Shown here piece after piece: positions 1 to 7,805 of a DNA stretch of 17,313 bases (its first letter is position 1; every line of letters starts with the position of its first letter). The position numbers and the translations under genes are program-made. The stretch comes from an uncultured Flavobacterium sp. (GTDB taxonomy: Bacteria; Bacteroidota; Bacteroidia; Flavobacteriales; Flavobacteriaceae), in contig CALTVC010000040.1 of the NCBI GenBank assembly GCA_943912855.1, positions 1 to 17,313 on the forward strand, in the 5' to 3' direction. The notes under the pieces were generated by a model. It saw only the letters and a list, made by a program, of their open reading frames with translations, was not told the origin of the DNA and did not search any database.

Positions 1-247
1 GTACAAGGTCAATAATGCTGTTTTTTATCTTTTCAATGATGCGGCTTTTTTTATCATCTATTAATTCAAAACCTAACAAAATTAGCGCCTTTTCCAATTT
101 ATCTTTTTCTTCAGTTGTAGGCTCTTTATCCAATATTACTTCTCCCAATCGGATATTTTGTACATCTAACCCGAATTTATCCAATTCATTTTGTACCACC
201 ATGATACAGCGGTTGCAAACCATATTTTTAATAAACAGTGTCGTCAT
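1..247 (-). CDS. AraC-type regulator with N-terminal HMA-like domain (partial, 5' end)
   Basis: Read on the minus strand from ATG at 247, the frame stays open for 82 codons and runs off the window. The protein starts MTTLFIKNMVCNRC and continues with VQNELDKFGLDVQNI and LGEVILDK. This is an HMA-like ferredoxin fold with one CxxC (C11, C14) on the first loop, followed by a helix rich in Lys/Glu. Bacteroidota have a known class of AraC-family regulators with exactly this N-terminal domain next to heavy-metal efflux genes. The DNA-binding half would lie outside the window, so the AraC part is inference from that family. Its position near the DUF6660/TonB receptor/P1B ATPase genes fits a metal-responsive regulator of that cassette. 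Alternative: a free-standing metallochaperone, less likely because the frame continues past the usual 70 residues. Confidence 0.75.
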   Translation of the reverse strand, partial: MTTLFIKNMVCNRCIMVVQNELDKFGLDVQNIRLGEVILDKEPTTEEKDKLEKALILLGFELIDDKKSRIIEKIKNSIIDLV

Positions 248-267
248 AATCTTATTATAGATACCAG

Positions 268-294
268 TAAATGTACAATTAATCTATCCTACAA
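268..294 (-). promoter_or_regulatory. Possible promoter of the HMA/AraC regulator
   Basis: On the minus strand a TTG (292-294) precedes TACATTTA (268-275) by 16 bases. The second box differs from the Bacteroidota -7 consensus TAnnTTTG in one base and lies about 20 bases before the ATG at 247. Weak support, by pattern only. Confidence 0.3.
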
Positions 295-490
295 GCGCTC
301 AACGGAATTAATTTTACTTCACCTAACTTATTTAGTTTGGGATATGCCATTACATAGAAAAGTTTTAATTTCATTTAATAGTAAGACATTACTACCGCTA
401 CTATAGATCACTACAGTTTACTTTGCTCAACAAATACTCGCTCATGGCAAAAGTAACACTCAAATTACTTATTCGATGAATCATATCGAT

Positions 491-511
491 TGTGAGGGAT
501 CTATCGAACAC
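491..511 (+). repeat. Repeat family copy A (TGTnAGGGA-n-TCGAACAC)
   Basis: Sequence TGTGAGGGATCTATCGAACA plus C. It shares the fixed flanks TGTnAGGGA and TCGAACAC with copies at 613, 818 and 6239, with a shorter middle. Its 13-mer ATCTATCGAACAC also occurs in the 3' part of the serine recombinase gene (16895-16907). Confidence 0.6.
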
Positions 512-612
512 GAAATACCGCCACAATCTCAAAATAACCAACTTTTAGTTAAAAATATATCATTTTAAAGCAACAAAATCATTGATTACTCAATGATTTT
601 TAATTTGTGGGC

Positions 613-640
613 TGTCAGGGATCACAGTCGAACACCTTGT
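613..640 (+). repeat. Direct repeat copy B, left of the metal cassette
   Basis: A 28-base stretch identical to 6239-6266, beginning TGTCAGGGATCACA and ending GTCGAACACCTTGT. Weaker similarity continues about 35 bases downstream in both copies. Together the two copies bracket the DUF6660, TonB receptor and ATPase genes. The last 14 bases also occur, inverted, in the serine recombinase gene (16857-16870). Confidence 0.85.
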
Positions 641-817
641 GTCTATTTTAACTGTATTCGATGAATTTTAAAACTTGTAAGACACTGATTTTTAATATTT
701 TAATTAAAATATACTAATTATAAAATGAACGTAGCAATTATTGCAAAATGTTAAAAATTAACCAGATTTAGTTAGCACTGACTGCTAAATTAATTAGGAA
801 ATTACTTATTTTAGTAG

Positions 818-838
818 TGTAAGGGACTGTCGAACACC
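818..838 (+). repeat. Repeat family copy C
   Basis: TGTAAGGGACTGTCGAACAC plus C: same fixed flanks as copies A, B and D with a middle three bases shorter than in B. It lies about 180 bases after copy B. Confidence 0.6.
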
Positions 839-932
839 GCTTCAGTATTTAATTTATACAATTCAACCGACGCAACATCTATATTGACCCAGATCTACTT
901 CTCATTAAGATTCTATGAACATAAACATTTAT

Positions 933-1079
933 TTATGCTTTAGTGCCGGGGGTACCAAGGTAATTTAGATATTTATCATTTGGATTAGCAACAATCCGCT
1001 CCAGCACCACCTCTGGGTTATCCATATGAATTTTCAACTTGTGCATCCCAACAATTTTAATCTGTCTTTCCGTGGTTTG
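933..1079 (-). pseudogene. Possible gene remnant (C-terminal end), unidentified
   Basis: A minus-strand frame of 48 codons lies between TAA (1080-1082) and TAA (933-935). It reads QTTERQIKIVGMHKLK, then HMDNPEVVLERIVANPNDK and YLNYLGTPGTKA. Composition is protein-like (charged, few rare residues, normal helix patterns) and unlike the AT-rich spacer around it, yet there is no ATG except internal ones (1046) and no clear start site. I read it as the end of a lost gene; family unknown. It could also be a chance frame. Confidence 0.3.
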
Positions 1080-1122
1080 TTAGATTCTGAACCCGGCTTA
1101 ATTAGCCTTATTTAAAAACTTG

Positions 1123-1130
1123 TATATTTG
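1123..1130 (+). promoter_or_regulatory. -7 promoter box TATATTTG before the DUF6660 gene
   Basis: TATATTTG matches the Bacteroidota -7 consensus TAnnTTTG exactly. No good TTG is seen 17-23 bases upstream. The box ends only 4 bases before the preferred GTG start at 1135, so transcription from it would give a leaderless or almost leaderless mRNA. Confidence 0.5.
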
Positions 1131-1134
1131 CAAA

Positions 1135-1449
1135 GTGAAGTTTTTTGCCATCATATTATCCCTTTATGTTTTGCTTTTATCAGCGAGGCCATGCTGTGCG
1201 GACAATGATTGTGCAGATGAAATTGCCCCAAAAAAAGAACTCGCTGATCACAAGGCACCTTTAGAAAAGCACTGTGAAGCTTGTTCGCCATTTTTTAAAT
1301 GTGGTTCCTGTGCCGGCTTCATTCTCTCAAAGCCTATAAGCCCTGTGCTCATTATGGCAGGAAAGCCTATACAAAGTTTTGCACCTTACCGCCAGCCCAA
1401 CCTAAATAAGATTACACTTGCCATCTGGCAACCCCCTCAATTGAGTTAG
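1135..1449 (+). CDS. DUF6660 family Cys-rich exported protein
   Basis: 104 residues from GTG at 1135; a TTG at 1122 upstream region gives only a few extra residues, but family members begin (M)KFFAIIL-, so GTG is preferred. Residues 1-22 form a signal peptide or N-terminal anchor (hydrophobic run IILSLYVLLLS, then a CCA site). The mature part has spaced cysteines (CxxC at CEAC, then FKCGSCAGF) and the family's typical end WQPPQLS. DUF6660 proteins are small Bacteroidota proteins found beside TonB receptors and heavy-metal efflux genes; their function is unknown. The Cys/His-rich middle could bind metal in the periplasm, which is inference. First gene of the metal cassette, 58 bases before the TonB receptor gene. 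Confidence 0.7.
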   Translation: MKFFAIILSLYVLLLSARPCCADNDCADEIAPKKELADHKAPLEKHCEACSPFFKCGSCAGFILSKPISPVLIMAGKPIQSFAPYRQPNLNKITLAIWQPPQLS

Positions 1450-1501
1450 TAACTTAAAAAATACCAGCATGTTATGCTGATTTATTAATTTTAACTCAAT
1501 T
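1439..1501 (+). promoter_or_regulatory. Nested stem-loop just before the TonB receptor start
   Basis: A perfect 10-base outer stem, AATTGAGTTA (1439-1448) with TAACTCAATT (1492-1501), encloses an inner hairpin CAGCAT-gtt-ATGCTG (1465-1479). The outer stem includes the DUF6660 stop codon and ends 6 bases before the receptor's ATG. It could attenuate transcription or mask the receptor's translation start; no T-tract of a normal terminator follows. Confidence 0.45.
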
Positions 1502-1507
1502 TAAACC

Positions 1508-3688
1508 ATGAAATACTTATTCGTGCTCATAGCAGCACTGTTTTGCTTTGCCTCCGTTTCTGCCCAGAATACATTAAAAGGACAGATTAAGGATAGTAAA
1601 ACCGGCGAGGTCTTAATCGGTGCTTCCGCGCTCTTAATAAATTCCAATATTGGGGCGATTTCTGATAGTACAGGTTTGTTTATTATAAATGGTATACCGG
1701 ATGGAAATGTCCTTATAAAATATAGTTATATTGGCTATAAAGAGCGCGTTGATACGCTGTCATTCCCTTTAAATAGTCCTGATGCTATAATAATCCTTTT
1801 GGAAGCATCAGCTGAAGATGAGGAACTGGAGGAAGTTGTGGTAACGGCAACCCGCAGCAGTAGGACAATAGCCAATATTCCCACACGTGTAGAAGCGATT
1901 TCGGGGGAAGAACTTGATGAGAAAGGCAATATGAAACCCGGCGATATACGTATGCTGCTGGCGGAAAGTACCGGTATACAAACCCAGCAAACTTCAGCCA
2001 CAAGCGCAAACGCTGCCATCCGCATACAAGGGCTCGACGGTAAATATACCCAGATGATACGCGATGGTTTCCCGCTCTATAGCGGCTTTTCCGGCGGGCT
2101 CGGACTGTTGCAGGTAGCACCACTTGACCTTAAACAGGTGGAGGTAATAAAGGGCTCGTCATCGACACTATACGGTGGCGGCGCAATTGCGGGGCTTGTG
2201 AACCTTGTTTCCAAAACCCCTACCGAGGAGCGCAGGCTTGACTTTATGGCCAATGGTACTTCAGCCTTAGGGCTTGATGCGAGTATGTTTTATGCAGAGA
2301 AATTTGAAAAGATTGGTGTGACACTATACACAGCCTACAACCACGGTACTGCCTATGATCCCGCTGATATCGGGCTTACTGCCATACCGGAATTTAACCG
2401 CTATACGGTTAACCCAAAATTATGGGTTTATTTCAACGACAAAACGACGCTAAATGTCGGACTAAATGCAACAATCGAAAAACGGCTTGGTGGTGATATA
2501 GAATATGTAAAAGGTAATGGCAGCGCTGAGCATTCGTACTTTGAAGAAAACAAAACCGGCAGGTACAGCACCCAGCTACAGTTTGACCATAAGCTGAATT
2601 ATAAAGAGCAGCTGACCTTTAAGAACAGTATAAGCTATTTCGACAGGAGCATCAACATGCCCGCTTATCTATTCTCTGGTGCACAGGTAGCGACTTATAC
2701 CGAGGCAAACTACAGCCGTCATGGTGAGAAAGCCGATTGGGTAGCCGGTATCAATTTACTTACCGACCATTTTGCTGAAGACCATACCTCAGGCGTGGCG
2801 CTTCGGGATTATAATTATACCACAATCGGAGGGTTCCTGCAAAATACCGTGGACCTTAGCGAAGCCGTAACCATCGAGTCGGGGATCAGGGGCGACTACC
2901 ACAATAAATACGGCTTTTTCTTCCTGCCAAGGGTGTCTGCACTCTGGAAAATAAACAGCGAGATCTCTACAAGGCTTGGCGGAGGCTTGGGCTACAAAGC
3001 GCCTACCGTATTTACAGAAGAAGCCGAGCGCGTGCAGTTCAGGAATGTATTGCCCGTAGATGTAAATAATACAAAAGCGGAACATTCGCTTGGCGCTAAT
3101 TACGATATCAATTACCGCACGAAGCTCTTTGACGGCCTTGTAAATTTTAGCATCAACCAGATGTTCTTTTATACCCGCGTGAACGACCCCATTTTGCTTA
3201 CCCCAATGCCTGATGGAAACCTGTCTTATCAGCAGCCCAACGGCAACCTGAACACCAAGGGCATGGAAACCAACGTAAAACTGACCTATGGGGATTTTAA
3301 GCTTTTCCTAGGTTACACCCTTGCCAATGTAAAGCAGGAAGTTAACGGACAAACTACGGATTACACCTTGGTATCACGCAACAGGCTGAATAATGTGCTA
3401 ATGTATGAAGTGGAAGACAAATGGAAAATTGGCGCCGAGGCCTATTATTTCAGCCCGCAAAAGCTTAATGATGGGGCTACCGGGAAAAGCTACTGGACTA
3501 CCGGGCTTATGGTTGAAAAACTTTGGGAGCGCTTTTCGTTATTCATTAACTTTGAGAACATCACTGATACGCGCCAGACCAGGTTTGACAGTATCTATAC
3601 CGGCAGCATCACCAGCCCTGTCTTCAGGGACATTTATGCGCCCCTTGACGGATTCGTGATTAACGGGGGGATTAAGGTCAAACTTTAA
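1508..3688 (+). CDS. TonB-dependent outer-membrane receptor, metal-associated
   Basis: 726 residues. Signal peptide at 1-20 (MKYLFVLIAALFCFASVSAQ). Residues about 22-105 are a carboxypeptidase-regulatory-like domain (TLKGQIKDSKTGEVLIGASA), usual in Bacteroidota receptors. The plug follows at about 110-235: EEVVVTATRSSRTI with the TonB-box-like start, RIQGLDGKYTQMIRDG, and VEVIKGSSSTLYGGGAIAG. The rest is the 22-strand barrel, ending GGIKVKL, a normal full length. It imports or senses a ligand at the outer membrane using energy from TonB-ExbBD. The specific substrate cannot be read from the sequence; the neighbours (DUF6660 protein, P1B ATPase 10 bases downstream) point to a transition metal or metal complex. 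Co-expression of uptake receptor and efflux pump is odd but is seen in Bacteroidota metal islands. Could instead be a siderophore receptor. Confidence 0.88.
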   Translation: MKYLFVLIAALFCFASVSAQNTLKGQIKDSKTGEVLIGASALLINSNIGAISDSTGLFIINGIPDGNVLIKYSYIGYKERVDTLSFPLNSPDAIIILLEASAEDEELEEVVVTATRSSRTIANIPTRVEAISGEELDEKGNMKPGDIRMLLAESTGIQTQQTSATSANAAIRIQGLDGKYTQMIRDGFPLYSGFSGGLGLLQVAPLDLKQVEVIKGSSSTLYGGGAIAGLVNLVSKTPTEERRLDFMANGTSALGLDASMFYAEKFEKIGVTLYTAYNHGTAYDPADIGLTAIPEFNRYTVNPKLWVYFNDKTTLNVGLNATIEKRLGGDIEYVKGNGSAEHSYFEENKTGRYSTQLQFDHKLNYKEQLTFKNSISYFDRSINMPAYLFSGAQVATYTEANYSRHGEKADWVAGINLLTDHFAEDHTSGVALRDYNYTTIGGFLQNTVDLSEAVTIESGIRGDYHNKYGFFFLPRVSALWKINSEISTRLGGGLGYKAPTVFTEEAERVQFRNVLPVDVNNTKAEHSLGANYDINYRTKLFDGLVNFSINQMFFYTRVNDPILLTPMPDGNLSYQQPNGNLNTKGMETNVKLTYGDFKLFLGYTLANVKQEVNGQTTDYTLVSRNRLNNVLMYEVEDKWKIGAEAYYFSPQKLNDGATGKSYWTTGLMVEKLWERFSLFINFENITDTRQTRFDSIYTGSITSPVFRDIYAPLDGFVINGGIKVKL

Positions 3689-3698
3689 ATTTACGCTT

Positions 3699-5663
3699 AT
3701 GAGCACATCATTTTCTAACAATAATGGAAAAATTACCGGTGGTGGGCATCAGCCCGAAAAATTAAATAAAAATATTCCGGAAACTGACGTTACGGAAAAA
3801 GAAGAGGAAGCAGGATGGCGCGCACACTGGCCACTCTTGGCGGCATTGTCAGTACTGGCCGTAATGTTGGTCCTGGAATACGGTTTTGATATAATCCCGG
3901 CTTTCCCTATAAACCTAATTATATACGGTGTGGCGTTTATCCTTTCAGGATATAATGTATTGGGGCTGGCATGGCGGAAGGCCAAAAGGCTTGACTTTTT
4001 CAATGAATTCTTCCTGATGAGCGTGGCTACCCTTGGGGCTTTTGCTATCGGTTCCTACAGTGAGGGCGTGGCAGTTATGGTTTTTTACTCCATAGGCGAA
4101 TGGTTCCAGGACGCAGCGGTTGACCGGGCCAAAAGAAGTATCAAAGCCCTTTTGGACATTCGCCCGGATACAGTAACGGTTATCCGTGAAGGACAAAGTG
4201 TATCCGTAGACCCGCAAACAGTAGCCACAGGCGAAGTCATTGAGGTGAAGCCCGGTGAGAAAGTAGCGCTTGATGGGGAGATGGTCTCAGATGCAGCATC
4301 GTTCAATACGGCAGCACTAACGGGTGAAAGCAAGCCCGATACCAAACGCAAGGGCGAACAGGTCCTGGCGGGCATGATCAACCTTGACAAGGTAATCATG
4401 ATAAAAGTTACCGCTGCATTCCGGGACAGCAAGTTAAGCAAGATACTCGAAATGGTTCAGGATGCCACAGCGCGCAAATCCCAGACTCAATTATTCATTT
4501 CCCGGTTTGCTAAAATTTATACCCCGATTGTTTTCGCACTGGCATTCCTGCTTTGTGTATTGCCCTATTTTTTTACGGAAGATTATGCTTTCCAGCAGTG
4601 GTTTTACCGTTCGTTGGTATTCCTTGTAATAAGCTGCCCATGTGCCCTTGTGGTTTCCATCCCCCTCGGGTATTTTGGAGGTATAGGATTGGCATCGCGC
4701 AATGGTATTTTATTTAAAGGCTCGAACTTTCTTGATGTAATGACGCAGGTAGATACCATCGTAATGGATAAGACCGGAACACTTACAAAAGGTGTGTTTA
4801 AAGTACAGGAGGTTGTTTCCGATGGTTTTTCGAATGAAGAACTGTTACGATATGCCGCAGCGCTGGAGCGTAATTCGACACACCCTATAGCAAAAGCAAT
4901 AGTGAGCCATGTAGGGGAAGCTACCGTACTAAAGGCTGAGGAGGTGGAAGAAGTCTCCGGCCACGGCTTAAAAGGCATAGTAGATGGTAAGGCAATATTA
5001 GCGGGAAATGCGAAACTACTTAAAAAATTCGCCATTGCATATCCTGCCGATGTTGACGGTCTTATTGATACGGTCGTAATCCTGGCAATTGAGAACCGGT
5101 ATGCAGGATATATAACCATTGCGGATGAGATAAAGGAAGATGCCAAAATAGCAATAAAAGAAATGCATGCTTTGGGATTGCAAACCATAATGCTATCGGG
5201 AGACAAACAGGCCGTTGTAGATAAGGTCTCCCAAACTTTGGGTATTGATAAGGCCTATGGGGACTTATTACCTGATGGTAAGGTACAGCAGGTGCAAAGC
5301 CTAAAAGATGCGGGAAAACGAATTGCTTTTGTGGGCGATGGCGTTAATGATGCCCCTGTTGTAGCACTGGCCGATGCCGGTATTGCCATGGGCGGCCTTG
5401 GCAGTGACGCGACAATAGAGACGGCTGATATCGTTATTCAAAATGACCAGCCGTCCAAAATAACTTCCGCAATCAAGGCGGGCAGAATCACCAAACGTAT
5501 TGTGTGGCAGAATATCACCCTCGCCATGCTTGTGAAGATTGTGGTTCTGGCACTTGGTGCCGGAGGTGTCGCCAACCTTTGGGAAGCTGTGATTGCCGAT
5601 GTCGGTGTTGCGCTTCTTGCCATCCTTAATGCGGTCAGGATTCAGAAAATAAATATTGATTAA
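3699..5663 (+). CDS. Heavy-metal P1B-type ATPase (Zn/Cd/Pb/Co exporter, ZntA/CadA-like)
   Basis: 654 residues. Motifs in order: actuator TGES (T208-S211), intramembrane metal site CPC (C313-C315 in SCPCALV), phosphorylation site DKTGT (D357), nucleotide-binding HP (H395-P396), hinge GDGVND (546-551), and a conserved Asp in the last helix (D634 in IADVG). CPC plus this Asp is typical of the P1B-2 (Zn2+/Cd2+/Pb2+) group rather than copper pumps. Helices lie at about 43-60, 68-90, 100-120, 125-140, 275-295, 300-330, 605-625 and 628-645. The N-terminus (1-40) is hydrophilic, has no HMA domain and no CxxC, so the pump lacks the usual regulatory metal-binding domain. It follows the receptor gene by 10 bases and is followed by a hairpin, so it is the last gene of the operon. 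Acts in the inner membrane, expelling metal with ATP. Confidence 0.93.
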   Translation: MSTSFSNNNGKITGGGHQPEKLNKNIPETDVTEKEEEAGWRAHWPLLAALSVLAVMLVLEYGFDIIPAFPINLIIYGVAFILSGYNVLGLAWRKAKRLDFFNEFFLMSVATLGAFAIGSYSEGVAVMVFYSIGEWFQDAAVDRAKRSIKALLDIRPDTVTVIREGQSVSVDPQTVATGEVIEVKPGEKVALDGEMVSDAASFNTAALTGESKPDTKRKGEQVLAGMINLDKVIMIKVTAAFRDSKLSKILEMVQDATARKSQTQLFISRFAKIYTPIVFALAFLLCVLPYFFTEDYAFQQWFYRSLVFLVISCPCALVVSIPLGYFGGIGLASRNGILFKGSNFLDVMTQVDTIVMDKTGTLTKGVFKVQEVVSDGFSNEELLRYAAALERNSTHPIAKAIVSHVGEATVLKAEEVEEVSGHGLKGIVDGKAILAGNAKLLKKFAIAYPADVDGLIDTVVILAIENRYAGYITIADEIKEDAKIAIKEMHALGLQTIMLSGDKQAVVDKVSQTLGIDKAYGDLLPDGKVQQVQSLKDAGKRIAFVGDGVNDAPVVALADAGIAMGGLGSDATIETADIVIQNDQPSKITSAIKAGRITKRIVWQNITLAMLVKIVVLALGAGGVANLWEAVIADVGVALLAILNAVRIQKINID

Positions 5664-5670
5664 ACTAGAA

Positions 5671-5697
5671 AGCCGGTGCAAAACCGGCTCTCATTTA
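5671..5697 (+). terminator. Terminator hairpin after the P-type ATPase
   Basis: AGCCGGT (5671-5677), 5-base loop, ACCGGCT (5683-5689), then a T-rich tail (CTCATTTATT). Eight bases after the stop codon. The T-tract is poor, but position and GC-rich stem fit the end of the metal operon. Confidence 0.65.
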
Positions 5698-6438
5698 TTG
5701 CTCATTACGTCATGCAATACTTATATCCAACAGTCTTTATGTTTTATTTTCTTCCATATGGACTTGGCTTAAAAGGATTGATTTTTTTCTATTTTGATCT
5801 TATATTCATAAACCGAACGTTGTTAACCCCTTTTCGCCAACTTACAACTGACCACTATTTCTCTTCGTCTACAATTAATTAGCACCTTAATTAAAATCGG
5901 TGACGAGGGGTCAACGTAATTAATTATCCAATCATAGAAGGAATGGAACCAGACACCAACTGATGGTAACTTGTCCGGCGTTATTAAAATGCGGATGTGG
6001 GATAATATAAGCAGGGCAACTATAAATTCACAACAACATAATAGATGGTTTATCCTAAAATTGGCGATGATATTTATATGTAACTCAAATTGTTAAAATA
6101 ATTTAATCGAACCCCATTATTACTAATTTTTGTGGTTTAAAATAACAAATTTACATAAAAAGCACCAAAAACAACTATATCTTTAGTATTCAATGTAAAA
6201 AAGATGTCTTTTGAAACGCGCAAAAGGCATCAGTGGAGTGTCAGGGATCACAGTCGAACACCTTGTCCCAATTTTGACGTATTTTGAAAATTTAAAATAA
6301 GTATTAATATACGAACAACAGGTTTCTTTTACCTTTTGCATCTCTTTAAAATTTGATAATGCAAAGGACGTAAGCTTTTTTGGGTTGATTTTTTAGATAT
6401 CTAAAAAAATGAGTAAGAGAAGATATTTTTTTGAACAA
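5698..6438. other. AT-rich gene-free stretch with repeat copy D
   Basis: About 740 bases without a believable gene. The one recognisable element is the 28-base repeat at 6239-6266. Otherwise I see only AT-rich sequence and short chance frames. Confidence 0.6.
6239..6266 (+). repeat. Direct repeat copy D, right of the metal cassette
   Basis: Identical over 28 bases to 613-640 and in the same orientation; the four bases GTGG just upstream are also shared (6233-6236 and 607-610). The next 35 bases are similar but diverged (ATTTTGACGTATTTTGA against ATTTTAACTGTATTCGA). Same-direction placement makes the 5.6-kb cassette between the two a possible recombination substrate. Confidence 0.85.
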
Positions 6439-6482
6439 TTAAGGGAGGATTTTGCTGAGTTTTTTGCAAAATCCTCCCTTAA
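6439..6482 (-). terminator. Strong terminator after the ABM monooxygenase gene
   Basis: Perfect 17-bp stem TTAAGGGAGGATTTTGC (6439-6455) with its complement (6466-6482) and a 10-base loop. It lies 21 bases beyond the stop codon of the minus-strand gene at 6504. AT runs at the stem base make it potentially bidirectional. Confidence 0.8.
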
Positions 6483-6503
6483 ATATAATGGTATTATCTT
6501 AGG

Positions 6504-6797
6504 CTATTTGGCAGCTAAAATGTCCAATTTTTCAATAGACGGAGGTGTTGCCAATAGATCTGGTGCATTTTCCATTAATGCTTTTGCGATCTTACCGCCA
6601 AGATGTGCCTCTCTGCCTTCTTCGTTTGAAAAAGTATCGTAAATACCGAAGGTAGAAGCATCAATACGAAATGCATACCATGTAACGGTACCGGCTTCTT
6701 CAAGAGCAAGCGGTAATGCTTCTGTAATAAAATCTTCAACGTTTTTTTCTTTGCCGGCCTTTGCTTCCAACCGAACTAACAATCCTAATTTTTTCAT
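6504..6797 (-). CDS. Antibiotic biosynthesis monooxygenase (ABM) domain protein, putative quinol monooxygenase
   Basis: 97 residues, a complete single ABM domain (dimeric alpha/beta-barrel). Visible family features: an N-terminal beta strand KLGLLVRLEAKAGKE, the helix VEDFITEALPLALEEAG, the strand TVTWYAFRIDASTFGIYD, and the FSNEEGREAHLGGKIAKAL segment that closes the fold. Members of this size include cofactor-free quinol monooxygenases (YgiN type) and heme-degrading enzymes; the EAHLGG segment favours the YgiN-like group. It is likely cytoplasmic and involved in quinone or electrophile stress. The AraC regulator gene lies 100 bases upstream on the same strand and may control it. Confidence 0.8.
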   Translation of the reverse strand: MKKLGLLVRLEAKAGKEKNVEDFITEALPLALEEAGTVTWYAFRIDASTFGIYDTFSNEEGREAHLGGKIAKALMENAPDLLATPPSIEKLDILAAK

Positions 6798-6834
6798 TGT
6801 TTTTATTTTTTAGTTAAACAATTCTTCGATCATA

Positions 6835-6842
6835 CAAAATTA
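6835..6842 (-). promoter_or_regulatory. -7 box TAATTTTG before the ABM gene
   Basis: On the minus strand TAATTTTG fits TAnnTTTG and lies 37 bases before the ATG at 6797. No well-spaced TTG is found upstream, which would suit a promoter that needs the neighbouring AraC activator. Pattern only. Confidence 0.4.
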
Positions 6843-6897
6843 GAAAAACCAATGCTGCTTCGTTTATTAGTTTGGTTCAATAAGTTATGAAAAGAGG

Positions 6898-7758
6898 TCA
6901 ATTTGAGTGGATGTGGTTGGGGCTATACCCAAATTCATTTTTAAAGGCTGCACTAAAATTTGACAAGCTGCCATAGCCAAAGTCCATAAAAATTTCGGAA
7001 GGTGTGACTTTGTTATTATGTAATAATTCTTTGGCCTTGTTAAGCCGTTTTTGCTGAAACCATTTCCCTGGCGATTCCTGGTATATACTTATAAATTTTC
7101 TCTTAAAAGTAGAAGCACTCATATTGCACAGAAAGGCTATTTCGTCAATATTCAAGTTCGTATAAAGGTTCTTTTCAATTACCATTTTAAATGATAATTC
7201 TCTTTCATTGATTAGTAAATAATGTAAGTAATCTAAAAATACCGTCCCATATTTATCCGCCAGATAAAGCATTATTTCTTCAAATTTCAGTTCCAAAATC
7301 TTTTGAGAGATAGATTGCTGCAAACCAAAAATCTGTTGGAGCGAATGAATATAATGGATGATAAAATTGTCTTTCTCCAAAAGAAAATAAGGTATATCCA
7401 TTATGTTTTTATCTGAGGCATTCTGACTGAACGAATGGGAATGTTTCAATAAAAAATCGGTGATGTTTTTGTGAGAAAAGAAGAAGAGTAAACAACGGTA
7501 AGAACTTACACCTACGAGTTCGGTCACTAAAACATTATTAGATGTGATAAGTAGCGATTGTGTTTCATTGATTGAAATGATATCATTAGAAAAGTGAATA
7601 TTTTTTTGACCATCCAATAAGAAACTGAATACATTTTTATTCAGGCCAATCTTGTTTCTGGCACCGTTCTTATACACTTCGTAATTGAAAATTTGCAAAT
7701 CGGAAGTTTGAGTTTCGTTATGTTCCCATAGATCTTCGGGAAGGTTTGTAATGTCCAT
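6898..7758 (-). CDS. AraC-family transcriptional regulator
   Basis: 286 residues. The N-terminal two thirds (1-175) is a cupin-like sensor with no recognisable ligand signature (NVFSFLLDGQKNIHFSND, QSLLITSNNVLVTELVG). The C-terminal part (about 185-286) is the double helix-turn-helix domain: NLNIDEIAFLCNMSASTFKR is the first motif and PSEIFMDFGYGSLSNFSAAF the second, ending in the usual FGYSPNHIH. Size and layout are normal for the AraC_binding_2/ExsA-like type in Bacteroidota. It is followed on the same strand by the ABM monooxygenase gene, its likely target. Independent of the partial HMA/AraC regulator at the left edge. Confidence 0.9.
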   Translation of the reverse strand: MDITNLPEDLWEHNETQTSDLQIFNYEVYKNGARNKIGLNKNVFSFLLDGQKNIHFSNDIISINETQSLLITSNNVLVTELVGVSSYRCLLFFFSHKNITDFLLKHSHSFSQNASDKNIMDIPYFLLEKDNFIIHYIHSLQQIFGLQQSISQKILELKFEEIMLYLADKYGTVFLDYLHYLLINERELSFKMVIEKNLYTNLNIDEIAFLCNMSASTFKRKFISIYQESPGKWFQQKRLNKAKELLHNNKVTPSEIFMDFGYGSLSNFSAAFKNEFGYSPNHIHSN

Positions 7759-7805
7759 CGTTAAAATTAAATTGATTTTTTACGGAGTGTTCTTTGGTTG
7801 TGTCA

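Larger units (their letters stand above)
248..932. other. AT-rich gene-free stretch with repeats
   Basis: About 680 bases with no convincing gene on either strand. It holds three members of a dispersed repeat family (491-511, 613-640, 818-838) and AT-rich filler. Such a gap between a regulator and its likely target genes, sprinkled with recombination-site-like repeats, suggests repeated insertion or deletion here. Confidence 0.6.

Noticed and set aside
407..568. Open plus-strand frame (…YFAQQILAHGKSNTQ…) across repeat copy A
   Set aside because: No start codon except an internal one near 479, no neighbours or family match; probably chance.
4604..5206. 200-codon minus-strand frame
   Set aside because: Antisense shadow of the P-type ATPase; Ser/Thr-rich low-complexity translation without family features.
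5676..5882. 68-codon plus-strand frame after the ATPase
   Set aside because: It starts inside the terminator hairpin, has an unnatural Phe/Tyr-rich composition and no start signals.
6409..6642. 77-codon plus-strand frame
   Set aside because: It covers the terminator stem and then runs antisense to the ABM gene.
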